A stretch of DNA of 64,000 bases, taken from the NCBI GenBank assembly GCA_026416715.1, contig JAOAEQ010000001.1:1-64000 (forward strand), in the 5' to 3' direction. Both the position numbers and the translations under genes were made by a program. The notes beneath the pieces were generated by a model. The model made no database searches. It was not told the DNA's origin and saw only the letters and a list, made by a program, of their open reading frames with translations. Shown here in pieces: positions 55,573 to 64,000 of the stretch. Numbering within the stretch: the first letter of the stretch is position 1; every line of letters begins with the position of its first letter. This DNA is from a bacterium. Its GTDB lineage: Bacteria > UBP4 > UBA4092 > JAOAEQ01.

Positions 55573-55624
55573 AAAGCAAAGGCTACTGCTCGAATTTATC
55601 AGGATAATATTCAGCCTTTGCTTT
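55573..55624 (-). terminator. Rho-independent terminator after the NAGPA genes
   Basis: Perfect 12-bp stem AAAGCAAAGGCT (55573-55584) with AGCCTTTGCTTT (55613-55624), 28-base loop, followed on the minus strand by TTTTTTATTT. It ends the transcript of the three NAGPA paralogs. Confidence 0.8.
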
Positions 55625-55651
55625 CTATAAAATACACGACTAATTCTAATG

Positions 55652-57247
55652 CTATTCTAACATCGGCATCGGATATATCTGTTTATGTTCACCTTCTGAC
55701 CCGAAACCATGTATCCCAGCTGAAACTTCAGGATAAGCCTCGAAATCAATGAGTTGGATAGGAACGAGAGCAAACGCTCCTTCCGCAACCCAACCTACGC
55801 AACTATCGAAATCTACTCTCCACCAATATTGTCCTTTCGCATAGATACCGTTCAGGGAATGGTTGGTTACAACCCCGAGTTTATTCCCAGCAAGCGTAGT
55901 GATAACATCGTAATTCGTTCCCGGACCAAGCCGAACTTGGGTACTAGTTACGGTCGTTACAGTCGCATAAGAATAGAACAAGCTCGATTTATTCATGGGA
56001 ATAACATTAATCATCATTAACCCATTCGCATTTGCGCGTTCTGTCCCGCCGGAAGGATAGTTTTTCACCTGTCCGTTTACCCAGAGCGTTGACGACCCGC
56101 CGCCATCAAGATTAACCGCAAACTCTGCCCCGAGCGTATCCCGACAGAAATATCCAAGTTCAGGTAGCGACATCCCGATACTATTTGTAGTCCGGCCATC
56201 AGCAACAATAAAATAAATATACGTTGAATTATATGCGACACAAGTTCGTGGATGCCGCGTGGTTACAAACGAATTGGTCATAGACCAATCCGCAACCGGT
56301 ACCTGACTACTGATAACGGTATAATATTGACCGCCAACAAACGCAAATGCGCGAGTCCAATCTTGTGCAGGAATTTTGCCGGTATATGCATTCACTTTAA
56401 GATGAATCTGAATTTTAACTTGTTGGCCGGGATTGCATTGGTTCAAGAACGTGGTTTTAGTTCCACTAGCGGATAAAACTACTGCATCAAATGGTATGAA
56501 TGTTGACCCTTGATTTTTCCGTACCTGAAGGATAGTGCCGATTGAATAATAGACGTTCGTTGTTGGATAAATGAATGTCGGTTCAGTCATCTGGACTAAC
56601 ACTTCGGTTCCGGAATCATCCGTATAAGTTTTCTCCGCATATTGCGGGGTATAAAGGATAAGTTCATTTGTTCCGCGAGGACGGTTAACATGCGAAATCG
56701 TCGCTGAACCAACCGAAGTGATGATAACCAGATTCGTCGTATCTTCACCGGCAACATATCCTGCTAGTGCACAGGTTCGGTCGGATTTCCAAACGAACCC
56801 GTTCCCTTGCGGATATGTCTGACCGGAAAAAGATTTACAGAACCAGCCGGAATGAATCACGCCGTTGATAGCATCCCCCGTACTATTTATATCAAAAAAA
56901 TCACCGTTGATAACCGCAATAACCTGCGCGCGATTGCCCCAGTATTTATTATCTGACGTAGTACTTCCCCAATAGCTTAATGAATCGTTATATCGGTTTG
57001 CCATTCCACTAACCGTTTCCCGGTTATTGAAACTCCGGAGTTTCCCTTGACCGAGACAGGTATCTATATAAAGATTGGTTGATGAACGAGACATCCGCGT
57101 AACGAAAATACGCACCGGTCCAGCAATAGTATAGGAAGAATAATCTATGCCTGGTCCAACATTCTGCCAAGCAGTAAATCCAGCAGAGGTTAAAAACCAA
57201 CTTGAGATAAGTACCGCAACAGATAATACATCACCGCTTATTTTCAT
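55652..57247 (-). CDS. NAGPA-type phosphodiester glycosidase with SH3 domain and PIQLIDFEA tail (paralog C)
   Basis: Secreted protein of the PF09992 family, named for the human enzyme that uncovers mannose-6-phosphate. Bacterial members are thought to cleave exopolysaccharide or teichoic-type phosphodiesters. Seen: signal peptide region, AQVIAVINGDFFD near 100, RHPRTCVAYNSTYIYFIVADGR near 340, the catalytic-core LDGGGSST near 395, one bacterial SH3 repeat (VRLGPGTNYDVITTLAG...WWRVDFDSCVGWV) near 440-500, and then PIQLIDFEA followed by 27 residues. Shares the tail with paralog B and the 28.5-kb phosphatase-fold protein. Third of three tandem copies. Confidence 0.88.
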   Translation of the reverse strand: MKISGDVLSVAVLISSWFLTSAGFTAWQNVGPGIDYSSYTIAGPVRIFVTRMSRSSTNLYIDTCLGQGKLRSFNNRETVSGMANRYNDSLSYWGSTTSDNKYWGNRAQVIAVINGDFFDINSTGDAINGVIHSGWFCKSFSGQTYPQGNGFVWKSDRTCALAGYVAGEDTTNLVIITSVGSATISHVNRPRGTNELILYTPQYAEKTYTDDSGTEVLVQMTEPTFIYPTTNVYYSIGTILQVRKNQGSTFIPFDAVVLSASGTKTTFLNQCNPGQQVKIQIHLKVNAYTGKIPAQDWTRAFAFVGGQYYTVISSQVPVADWSMTNSFVTTRHPRTCVAYNSTYIYFIVADGRTTNSIGMSLPELGYFCRDTLGAEFAVNLDGGGSSTLWVNGQVKNYPSGGTERANANGLMMINVIPMNKSSLFYSYATVTTVTSTQVRLGPGTNYDVITTLAGNKLGVVTNHSLNGIYAKGQYWWRVDFDSCVGWVAEGAFALVPIQLIDFEAYPEVSAGIHGFGSEGEHKQIYPMPMLE

Positions 57248-57265
57248 AACAGTAAAAAATAATGT

Positions 57266-57290
57266 GCAAAGTCCAGACGCTGGAATTTGC
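57266..57290. repeat. Hairpin between NAGPA paralogs B and C
   Basis: GCAAAGTCCAG-ACG-CTGGAATTTGC, arms paired at 10 of 11 positions; a T-run occurs six bases after it on the minus strand. It may be a weak terminator or a repeat related to 46868-46890. Confidence 0.5.
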
Positions 57291-57342
57291 TCAATTCGAT
57301 TCTTATTCAGCGTAGCAGAATTAACATGAATGTTTTTTTATA

Positions 57343-59121
57343 TTATTGCCAATTTTGTTTATTATCGGGTTCAATGACAGCTTCAAAGTCAACCAATTTA
57401 ATAGGGATAGATAGTTCATTAACCCAACCTTGGACTCCACCAAAATCTACCTGCCACCAAGGTTCTCCATTCATATATATTCCATTAAGAATATGCGGAA
57501 TTATTGTTCCAACCTGCAGCGCCGGAATAGTTGTTGCTATACCAAAACCTATTCCCGGACCCAACCGAACCGGCGTAGCCATAAGTGTAGTTATCGTATC
57601 ATAAGAAGCAAATCTATTCGAATTATTCGACGGAATAAACGCAAGTTGATTTTCTGACACCCACCCTTCCGTGGAACCGAATAAACATTTCCACCAATTC
57701 TGTCCTTTTGCAAAGACGCCGTTAAGTGAATGCGAAACGACGGTGCCAACTTGCACACCCGGATATGAGCTTACAATTCCGTAATTAGTTCCCGGACCTA
57801 AATGTGCAGCAGTCGAAGCAATCGTCATAACCGTTGCGCTTGAATAAAATGTACTAGTTTTACTCATCGGTAATACATTCACCATAACCAATCCATTAGC
57901 TACATATCGTTCCGAACTATCTGACGGATAATTTACTACCCCTAATCCTTTAACCCAAAGGGTTGAAGAACCGCCTCCGTCTTGATTAACCGCAAACTGT
58001 GCTCCGAGCGAATCTCGACAGAAATAACCGAGTTGATCATAGGTCATCCCAACACTATTACTCGTTCTACCATCAACGACAACAAAATAAATATATGTTG
58101 AATTAAACGCAACTGCAGTTCTCGGATGGACATCAATGTTACCAGCCCAATCCGCTGACGGAACCTGACTGCTTACCACACAATATACGCCTCCACCAAT
58201 ACCTGCATAAGCTTTCCCCCAATCTTGATCAGCAGGTAATGGATATTGTCTAGTAGTCGGAGTTCCATAATCTTTAACATGCATATAGACCCGCACTTCC
58301 TGACCAACCGTACATTGGCTTAGCAGCGTGGTTTTATTTCCATGTCCGGAAAAAACTACACTATCAAACGGTATCGGAGTGGAACCCAGGAATTTCCGAA
58401 CTTGCACAACATTACCTCTGGCATACGATGTTCCTTGCGGAAACGGTAAATTCGGTCGATCCATTTTAACCACTACCTCAACACCACTATTATCAGTATA
58501 CGTATGCGGTCCATAGAGCGGTGTATAGAGAACCAAATCGTTTGTACCTCGAGTCCAGTTCAACCGAGTTATGGTCGCAGTACTCTGAGCAAACGCAACT
58601 AATTGCGGGAAAACATTTGGTACATCACCGTTTCGAACATCACCACCCAGAAAACAAGTTCGATTCAATTTCCACACGAACCCGCTGCCACCGTATTCGA
58701 TATACCGTTTTGCAAACCAGCCACCTTCGATTGTCCCACCGAATGCAGTGCCTGCACTATAATTATAAAAATCACCATTAATCGCCGCAACCACTTGTGA
58801 CCGATTCCCCCAATAATTTACAGTTCCTTCACCCCAATAATTAATCGTGTCATCGTAGCGGTTTGCCATTAAGCTTACACTTTCACGACCGTTATATGGT
58901 AATCCGGTTTTGTTCAACCGGCCGCACGCAGTTACACTATCAATGATACAATTCGTTGAAGCGCGACTCAACCGGGTAATAAAAATCCGATTTGGTCCTG
59001 CAATGGTTAATGATGAATACTCTATTCCTGGAGCTATCGGAATCCAATTTGCAAATACCATACTGCTTAATATCGAAAATAGCCCAAGTATAGTTCCTAA
59101 AATAATAAAGTTTTTTCTCAT
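57343..59121 (-). CDS. NAGPA-type phosphodiester glycosidase with two SH3 domains and PIKLVDFEA tail (paralog B)
   Basis: Longest of the three paralogs (592 residues). Seen: signal peptide (IILGTILGLFSILSSMVFA), SQVVAAINGDFYN, HPRTAVAFNSTYIYFVVVDGR, NQDGGGSST (DGGGS conserved, preceding residue Gln instead of Leu), then two SH3 repeats, the first (HLGPGTNYGIVSS...WWKCLFGSTEGWV) and second (VRLGPGIGFGIATT...WWQVDFGGVQGWV), and the terminal PIKLVDFEAVIEPDNKQNWQ. The duplicated SH3 may give extra glycan binding. AGAAGGAGTAATTGCT precedes the ATG. Middle gene of the trio. Confidence 0.88.
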   Translation of the reverse strand: MRKNFIILGTILGLFSILSSMVFANWIPIAPGIEYSSLTIAGPNRIFITRLSRASTNCIIDSVTACGRLNKTGLPYNGRESVSLMANRYDDTINYWGEGTVNYWGNRSQVVAAINGDFYNYSAGTAFGGTIEGGWFAKRYIEYGGSGFVWKLNRTCFLGGDVRNGDVPNVFPQLVAFAQSTATITRLNWTRGTNDLVLYTPLYGPHTYTDNSGVEVVVKMDRPNLPFPQGTSYARGNVVQVRKFLGSTPIPFDSVVFSGHGNKTTLLSQCTVGQEVRVYMHVKDYGTPTTRQYPLPADQDWGKAYAGIGGGVYCVVSSQVPSADWAGNIDVHPRTAVAFNSTYIYFVVVDGRTSNSVGMTYDQLGYFCRDSLGAQFAVNQDGGGSSTLWVKGLGVVNYPSDSSERYVANGLVMVNVLPMSKTSTFYSSATVMTIASTAAHLGPGTNYGIVSSYPGVQVGTVVSHSLNGVFAKGQNWWKCLFGSTEGWVSENQLAFIPSNNSNRFASYDTITTLMATPVRLGPGIGFGIATTIPALQVGTIIPHILNGIYMNGEPWWQVDFGGVQGWVNELSIPIKLVDFEAVIEPDNKQNWQ

Positions 59122-59291
59122 AGCAATTACTCCTTCTATATTTGAATTTGAAAGTATTTTATTTTTGCAATTATAATATACCTAAAAAGATGATTGTCGC
59201 AATATAAAACTGTATATTTGCCTTCCATAGGCGGGATCCTATCTCTTCTGCTCTTTGTTTCTTTCGTTCCTTGGTTTTTCGGTTCGCTGAT

Positions 59292-60845
59292 TTAATATTT
59301 CTTCCAATCGTTTATTTTCCCCGCAGGAACATATTCCAGATTCTCTTCTGCCGTCCATCCCTCAGTATCCGCAAATTTCCATTTCCACCAGTTTTTCCCG
59401 GTTGCATAGATGCCGTTAATCGAATGCGAAACGATTCTGCCGGTTATTCCACTCGGTGCAGTTGCAATAACGGCATAATTCGTTCCAGGACCAAGGCGAA
59501 CTTCAGCATTCGTTTTCGCCATAACCTTGTCACCGGTTGAGTAAGTAGAAGTTTTACTCATTGGGAGGATGATTGCCATAACATACCCATTAGCTACTGC
59601 TCGTTCAGTTCCATCAGACGGATTATTTTTAACCTGCCCGTTTACCCAGAGCTCGGATGACCCGCCGCCATCTTGCGCAATTGCAAATTCCGCTTGTAGC
59701 GTATCAACACAGAACTTCGCTAATTCGGTAAACAACATCCCTTCATTCGTTCCCGGTCTATCACCGTCAACAACAACAAAATAAAGATAACTACTATTGA
59801 ATGCAACCGCGGTTCGTGGTCGGCGAATCGTGTACTGAGTTTCACTCCAATTATCAAACCATGGTTTACTGCTCACCACGATATAAACCGCTCCGCCAAT
59901 ACTTGCATATACTTTACCCCAATCTTGGTCGTATGGTAACGGAGCTGGGATGTTCCATTTTTCTGACGTTGAAATCCCCCAATCTTTTATATGCATATAG
60001 ACTCGCACTTCCTGACCGACCGTACACTGACTATTGAGATAACTTGCTGCGGTTCCGTGACCGGAAAAAACTACACTATCGAACGGAATCGGCGTTGACC
60101 CTGCATTTGGTCGAATCTGGCTGACCGTTCCCAGCGCAAACCACGTCCGTTGCGGAAACGATAAATTTGGTTGAACCATCTGGACTAAAACTTCTGTTCC
60201 ATTGTTATCGGTATAAGTATAAGGACCGTATTGTGGCGTATATAAAACCAAATCGTTCGTGCTTCGGGTCGTATTCAGTTTTGTTATTGTTGCTGAGTTC
60301 CCGCCAAATGAAACTAATTGTTCAAACACGCTTGGCGCATCGCCATTGCGAACATTTCCGCCTAGATAACAGGTTCGGTTTAATTTCCAGAAGAATCCGC
60401 TATTTCCGCCATATTCCGGAAAACGTTTCGCAAACCATCCGCCGATAATCTGACCGCCGGAAGGAACCCCAGTCGTCGGATTGAAATAATCACCGTTAAT
60501 TGCTGCAACAATTTGCGTGCGTGGTCCCCAATATTGCACATACGAAGTTGTACTACCCCAATAGTTGATTGTATCCTGATATCGGTTAACCATACTACTT
60601 AGCACTTCGCGACCGGAAGCTAATCCGGTTTTATTTAATCTCCCTTGGGCAAGTATAGTATCAATCACGCAGTTGGTTGAATCGCGATGCATCCGAGTTA
60701 CATAGACATTAGTCGGTCCGGGCGGCACATACGTTAGAAACTGCTGATAATCTATTCCTGGAGCAACTGAAGTCCAATCAGCGAAAACCAAATTGAATTG
60801 CGTTAATAGGAGACATACCATGATATAAGTTAACCGTCTTTTCAT
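59292..60845 (-). CDS. NAGPA-type phosphodiester glycosidase with SH3 domain, no tail (paralog A)
   Basis: First transcribed of the three. Seen: signal peptide (MVCLLLTQFNLVFA), TQIVAAINGDYFNP, RRPRTAVAFNSSYLYFVVVDG, AQDGGGSSELW, and one SH3 repeat (VRLGPGTNYAVIAT...WWKWKFADTEGWTAEE). It ends YVPAGKINDWKKY, lacking the PIxLxDFEA tail found in B and C. A probable extended -10 promoter lies 34-42 bases upstream, and a secretin operon with its terminator is just before it, so the NAGPA set is likely a separate transcription unit. Confidence 0.88.
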   Translation of the reverse strand: MKRRLTYIMVCLLLTQFNLVFADWTSVAPGIDYQQFLTYVPPGPTNVYVTRMHRDSTNCVIDTILAQGRLNKTGLASGREVLSSMVNRYQDTINYWGSTTSYVQYWGPRTQIVAAINGDYFNPTTGVPSGGQIIGGWFAKRFPEYGGNSGFFWKLNRTCYLGGNVRNGDAPSVFEQLVSFGGNSATITKLNTTRSTNDLVLYTPQYGPYTYTDNNGTEVLVQMVQPNLSFPQRTWFALGTVSQIRPNAGSTPIPFDSVVFSGHGTAASYLNSQCTVGQEVRVYMHIKDWGISTSEKWNIPAPLPYDQDWGKVYASIGGAVYIVVSSKPWFDNWSETQYTIRRPRTAVAFNSSYLYFVVVDGDRPGTNEGMLFTELAKFCVDTLQAEFAIAQDGGGSSELWVNGQVKNNPSDGTERAVANGYVMAIILPMSKTSTYSTGDKVMAKTNAEVRLGPGTNYAVIATAPSGITGRIVSHSINGIYATGKNWWKWKFADTEGWTAEENLEYVPAGKINDWKKY

Positions 60846-60878
60846 ATCTCACACCCCATTCGTTGATTTCAAATAAAT

Positions 60879-60887
60879 ATTATATCA
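60879..60887 (-). promoter_or_regulatory. Extended -10 promoter of the NAGPA gene set
   Basis: Minus-strand TGA-TATAAT with a leader of about 25 bases carrying GGGGTGTGAG before the ATG of paralog A. Confidence 0.5.
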
Positions 60888-60931
60888 CTAAGTGAAGTTA
60901 ACAATTTATGTTTAGTGGTATGGAAAAAATG

Positions 60932-60963
60932 AAGGGCGAACTATTCATGCGTCGTTCGCCCTT
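60932..60963 (-). terminator. Terminator after the secretin gene
   Basis: Perfect 10-bp stem AAGGGCGAAC / GTTCGCCCTT with a 12-base loop; on the minus strand it is followed by CATTTTTTCC. Separates the secretin operon from the NAGPA genes. Confidence 0.8.
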
Positions 60964-61005
60964 ATCGCTAGGCTGGAAAAATGTGGGAGATAACAAGCGT
61001 TACAT

Positions 61006-63279
61006 TTACTTAATGTTTTTCATCTTTTCTGAATTCAGTTTCGAAATATCCTTCGCTGATAGAGAATTCAGTTCATCGGCGGTGCGAACCACATGCGGGG
61101 TTAGAAACACCAAGAGTTCAGTTTTCTCTTTTATGTTATTAGTGCTTTTAAATAAATGACCGAGTATCGGCAAGCTGCCTAGAATTGGTATCTTATGCAC
61201 GGTTTCAGTCCAATCATCTTTCATTAACCCGCCGATGATTACCGTTTCACCGGTTTTCACCATAACTTCAGTACTCGCTTCGCGATTTGCAATCACAGGC
61301 GCATCGAAATAAGTGGTTTCTTCAATTTTGGATATAATCGGATGGATGGTCATGGTAACAAATCCATCTGGATTAATATGCGGAGTAACGGTCAGCGTTA
61401 TCCCGACATCACGGTATTGATAGCTATAATAGATTGAGCCGGTATCGGTTACCTGTCGGCTGGTTAAAAACGGTACTTGTTCCCCGACTTTTATTGTTGC
61501 CGCAGCATTATCACTGGTTAAAATTCGTGGTGTAGATAAAATATTCAATTTACTATCTTTTTTCAACGCTTTAATAATCCCTTGAATATTTTTATTTGTT
61601 ATGGAATAGGTTAATCCTTGGGTAATTGAACCAAGGTTGAACGACGTTGATGCCACGCTACTCACCCACTCACCAAGTATTTCGCCGGATGGAAATATCG
61701 TCCATTCAGCACCAAGTTGCGTCTGGTCATTCAGTGTTTTTTCAGCTATCAATACTTCAATCAAAACTTGCGGTCGAGCAAAATCGAGTGAAGAAACTAA
61801 TTCGCGCAATCGAGCAAAATTTCGTGGAGAAGTAATAAAAATCAACGAATTAGTATCTTTATCCGCAGCAATTCGCACCTGACCGAGCAATGTATCTCCT
61901 TTAGCCACCGCTGCGGTTTGTGTAACGCGAGTAGTTGTTATATTTCTCAAATTGGTACCACCAGTCCCGGATGTTTGCGCCTGGGTTCCACTCGCTTGTA
62001 ACAAATTAGTTAACATTGTAGCTAACGTTGCGGCATCACCATGTTGCAAGTGGATGACAAGCGTTCCTTCCGGTTCAGTTTCGTCTTGGTCGAGCTTAGC
62101 AATCAAACCTTCAATTACCGCCATATCCGCTGCAGGCGCTGAAACTACTAAAGAATTCGTCCGGGTATCAACCGCTATTTTTACGGTTACCCGCGCTCGC
62201 GCCATTGCCGCTTCTGCTGCGGTTGGTTGGCTGGCTCCAGCTGTTCCTGTTTGCCCAGCAGACGTTCCCGGTGCGCCCGGTGGTCCGCCCATAAACTGTC
62301 GGAAAAATTGACCGGGACCACCACCTAGTGCGCCAGTACCGGTTGTTGTCGTAAGTGTATCCGATTTAAACAAATCATTGAGTATGGTAGCGAGTGCCTG
62401 CGCATCCGCATTAACCAATGGGAAAACCCGAATCTGGGTTACACTCGTTTGGGGAGCATCAAGTTGTTTGATAATTTCGGCAAATCGCCGAACATTCGAA
62501 GCGATGTCGGTGACAATTAACGTATTGCTACGTGCATTTGCTGATAAATCGCCTCGTTTCGGCATCAGATTTGCTAAATCGCGTTTTAATTCTGCGGCAT
62601 CAGCATAGGATAACGGGATAACCTGAGTGATAAACTCATCACTCGGTTCGATAGTATTTGGGTCTGAGCCAACTCGAACTTTTACTTCCGCTTGTTTCGC
62701 GGCATCGATAGGAACAATTTTTAAAACGTTATTTACCCGAATCGAAGTGTATCCTTTTACTGCCAGTGCTGAATTTAATGCAGATAATGCATCTTCAACC
62801 GAAATATCCTTTTCGCTTAAAATTGTTATATCGCCGGAAACTTCGGCATCTTTAACCACAGTGCATCCGGTAATATTACTGATATAGCGCAAAACCTGTT
62901 CCAGACTTGCGCGTGTAAACCGAAACGAAACCTTTTTCACCATTTCAGATTCTCGGTCTGGAACTCCGCTCATTTTATTACTGGTCGAAGTGTCAAGGTT
63001 CGAAGACTCAAGTTTAGGCGACTCTGCTTCTGAAGAAAATTGGCTATACGTTGATTCTAGCGCCAGGGTGTTTTCGGATGTCGGGTTCATTTTAGATTCA
63101 ACGACTACTGGCGGTGCAGATTGAGTATTCACCTCAGGCTCTGCCGCGAATATACCGGCTGCACATAAAGTTAATAATGAAATGCAGATACAATTTTTTA
63201 CCCCACGACGAAAGGCAACGCGTAGGTTAAAATTCAATGTCCGCGCGCAGGGATTCGTTTTGTGTAATATTCGTTTCAT
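61006..63279 (-). CDS. Secretin, PilQ/GspD type
   Basis: Outer-membrane multimeric channel of a type IV pilus or type II secretion system. Seen: signal peptide near residue 30-45, N0-type SRFT/STN-like segment (VSFRFTRASLEQVLRYIS), N1/N3-type repeats (VIPLSYADAAELKRDL; VFPLVNADAQALATIL; VIHLQHGDAATLATML), each followed by a TNSL-type ARSNTLIV segment. A Gly/Thr/Pro-rich insertion lies at about 310-350. The secretin domain carries VGEQVPFLTS, YRDVGITLTVTPHI, ETVIIGGLMKDD and PILGSLPILGHLFKS. It overlaps the preceding PilP-like gene by 4 bases (ATGA), so they are translationally coupled. Without assembly ATPases in view, T4P and T2SS cannot be told apart; the PilP-like partner favours T4P. Confidence 0.93.
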   Translation of the reverse strand: MKRILHKTNPCARTLNFNLRVAFRRGVKNCICISLLTLCAAGIFAAEPEVNTQSAPPVVVESKMNPTSENTLALESTYSQFSSEAESPKLESSNLDTSTSNKMSGVPDRESEMVKKVSFRFTRASLEQVLRYISNITGCTVVKDAEVSGDITILSEKDISVEDALSALNSALAVKGYTSIRVNNVLKIVPIDAAKQAEVKVRVGSDPNTIEPSDEFITQVIPLSYADAAELKRDLANLMPKRGDLSANARSNTLIVTDIASNVRRFAEIIKQLDAPQTSVTQIRVFPLVNADAQALATILNDLFKSDTLTTTTGTGALGGGPGQFFRQFMGGPPGAPGTSAGQTGTAGASQPTAAEAAMARARVTVKIAVDTRTNSLVVSAPAADMAVIEGLIAKLDQDETEPEGTLVIHLQHGDAATLATMLTNLLQASGTQAQTSGTGGTNLRNITTTRVTQTAAVAKGDTLLGQVRIAADKDTNSLIFITSPRNFARLRELVSSLDFARPQVLIEVLIAEKTLNDQTQLGAEWTIFPSGEILGEWVSSVASTSFNLGSITQGLTYSITNKNIQGIIKALKKDSKLNILSTPRILTSDNAAATIKVGEQVPFLTSRQVTDTGSIYYSYQYRDVGITLTVTPHINPDGFVTMTIHPIISKIEETTYFDAPVIANREASTEVMVKTGETVIIGGLMKDDWTETVHKIPILGSLPILGHLFKSTNNIKEKTELLVFLTPHVVRTADELNSLSAKDISKLNSEKMKNIK

Positions 63280-63938
63280 TTTAATTCCTCCTCTTGTTGT
63301 AGCCGCCGTTTACGTAACCGTTCTTCTAGACTATCGCCTGGCGGTAAAGGCATAGTTACAGCACCGGAAGATACGGTTTCAGTAGTAGGTGTAATAGTTT
63401 GATTCTCTATATCTGATGTATCTCCTTTTTCTGGGACTTCAGTGCGTATAGTACCGGTTCCGGGAATAGGAATTTGGTCTCCGATATAATAAGTTTTAGT
63501 CTGATTTTTCTTTTCCAGAACCACTTTATCGAAATCAATCGTGGTAATTGAATAATCAAGGAGTTGGTCGTTTACTTTCAGATAATTGGCATCACCGGAG
63601 TTCAAATTTTCAACTAAAACTAGATATTGTGTTCCATCGTAAACGATACCGGTTATGGTTAATTTCTCCGGTTCGATAACCCGTTCGATAATTGGAATCG
63701 CCGGTTGGATACTTCTGCGCATATCTGGCGGTGTGAAAATATCGGATTCAATTATCTCGGCCATGAGGTCTGGTTCGGTTTTTACTTCTGCTGGAATCAC
63801 ACTCGTTCCACTTGGTGTCGAGCGAGACAAATGTTTGTTCGCATCCGATGCTGTTGCCGATGTCGACTTGTTTGCGCACCCGAAATAGAATAGTGTATAT
63901 CCTAACAGTATAATCAGAGAATATTTTTTATAATTCAT
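63276..63938 (-). CDS. PilP-like lipoprotein of the pilus alignment complex
   Basis: Periplasmic lipoprotein linking the inner-membrane PilN/PilO to the secretin. Seen: signal peptide with lipobox (LFYFGC), a flexible Ser/Thr/Pro linker, a PilP-like core (LTITGIVYDGTQYLVLVEN...YLKVNDQLLDYSITTIDFDKVVLEK), and a charged C-terminus (EERLRKRRLQQEEEL). I begin at the ATG at 63938; a GTG 16 codons upstream lacks a ribosome-binding site. It overlaps both the upstream gene end and the secretin start. Confidence 0.78.
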   Translation of the reverse strand: MNYKKYSLIILLGYTLFYFGCANKSTSATASDANKHLSRSTPSGTSVIPAEVKTEPDLMAEIIESDIFTPPDMRRSIQPAIPIIERVIEPEKLTITGIVYDGTQYLVLVENLNSGDANYLKVNDQLLDYSITTIDFDKVVLEKKNQTKTYYIGDQIPIPGTGTIRTEVPEKGDTSDIENQTITPTTETVSSGAVTMPLPPGDSLEERLRKRRLQQEEELK

Positions 63939-64000
63939 TATTACCACTCGTTGTCGTTGATTTTTGTTTCGGAGCTGATTCCGCACGACTTAATGTAGCT
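63928..64000 (-). CDS. C-terminal end of an upstream gene, probably PilO-like (partial)
   Basis: One minus-strand frame stays open from the window edge and ends with TAA at 63928, overlapping the PilP-like start by 11 bases. It reads ...LSRAESAPKQKSTTTSGNNEL. The composition (S/T/K-rich tail) and the coupled overlap fit the end of a PilO- or GspM-type gene, but too little is visible to name it. Confidence 0.4.
   Translation of the reverse strand, partial: ATLSRAESAPKQKSTTTSGNNEL

Overview
The window reads as chromosomal DNA of an uncultivated diderm (Gram-negative-type) bacterium with moderate-to-low GC. The diderm reading rests on a secretin, two TolC-type outer-membrane channels, an RND pump, many signal peptides and lipoproteins, and an O-antigen-ligase-like protein. 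Housekeeping genes (groES/groEL, lysS, guaB3, rlmD) are mixed with carbohydrate-active and envelope genes. The prepilin type, with a FTLIELLIVVAIIAILAAIA start and a 'FLAAQTRSK' continuation, is common in poorly sampled phyla such as Sumerlaeota, Hydrogenedentota and Omnitrophota. That placement is a guess. No phage, transposon, CRISPR array, tRNA or rRNA was recognised.

Layout. 1-3.3 kb (minus): major-prepilin-like protein, FmdB-type zinc ribbon, groEL, groES. 4-6.9 kb (plus): DUF1460 amidase-like protein, MBL-fold exonuclease-like protein, nitroreductase. 7-12.9 kb (minus): complete tripartite RND efflux operon (TolC, lipoprotein adaptor, HAE1 pump). 13.1-18 kb (plus): lysS, guaB3, a large PLP enzyme, and a small holin-like gene bounded by terminators. 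18-21.8 kb (minus): an HD-GYP protein and a HEAT-repeat protein sharing an N-terminal domain. 21.9-28.2 kb (plus): membrane glycosyltransferase, sugar-binding lipoprotein, 1088-residue heparinase II/III-like lyase. 28.5-30.4 kb (minus): alkaline-phosphatase-fold protein and amidohydrolase. 30.5 kb (plus): PHA-granule-type small protein. 30.9-36.8 kb (minus): MacB-like export operon with two adaptors and a TolC but no ATPase. 37-43.4 kb (plus, mostly): two EutN/CcmL vertex proteins, GDPD, RlmD, M55 aminopeptidase, MetV-like protein, DUF3108 protein. 43.5-46.6 kb (minus): GT2, flotillin, NfeD. 47-49.3 kb (plus): O-antigen ligase/TPR. 49.5-55.5 kb (minus): UlaG-like hydrolase, then a GH20-epimerase-DapA-like catabolic set. 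55.6-60.8 kb (minus): three tandem NAGPA-SH3 proteins. 61-64 kb (minus): type IV pilus PilP/PilQ-like operon running off the right edge.

The most unusual points are these. (1) A short C-terminal tail, P-I-x-L-[IV]-D-F-E-A, is shared by two NAGPA-SH3 proteins and an unrelated phosphatase-fold protein 26 kb away, so it may be a sorting or processing tag. (2) An apparently uncharacterised N-terminal domain is shared by the adjacent HD-GYP and HEAT proteins. (3) Two orphan bacterial-microcompartment pentamer genes lie together without any hexamer. (4) Most gene junctions carry long imperfect palindromes, several belonging to recognisable families. One of them extends into a coding sequence, and another sequesters the ribosome-binding site of fmdB. 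Many promoters look like extended -10 promoters (TGnTATAAT).
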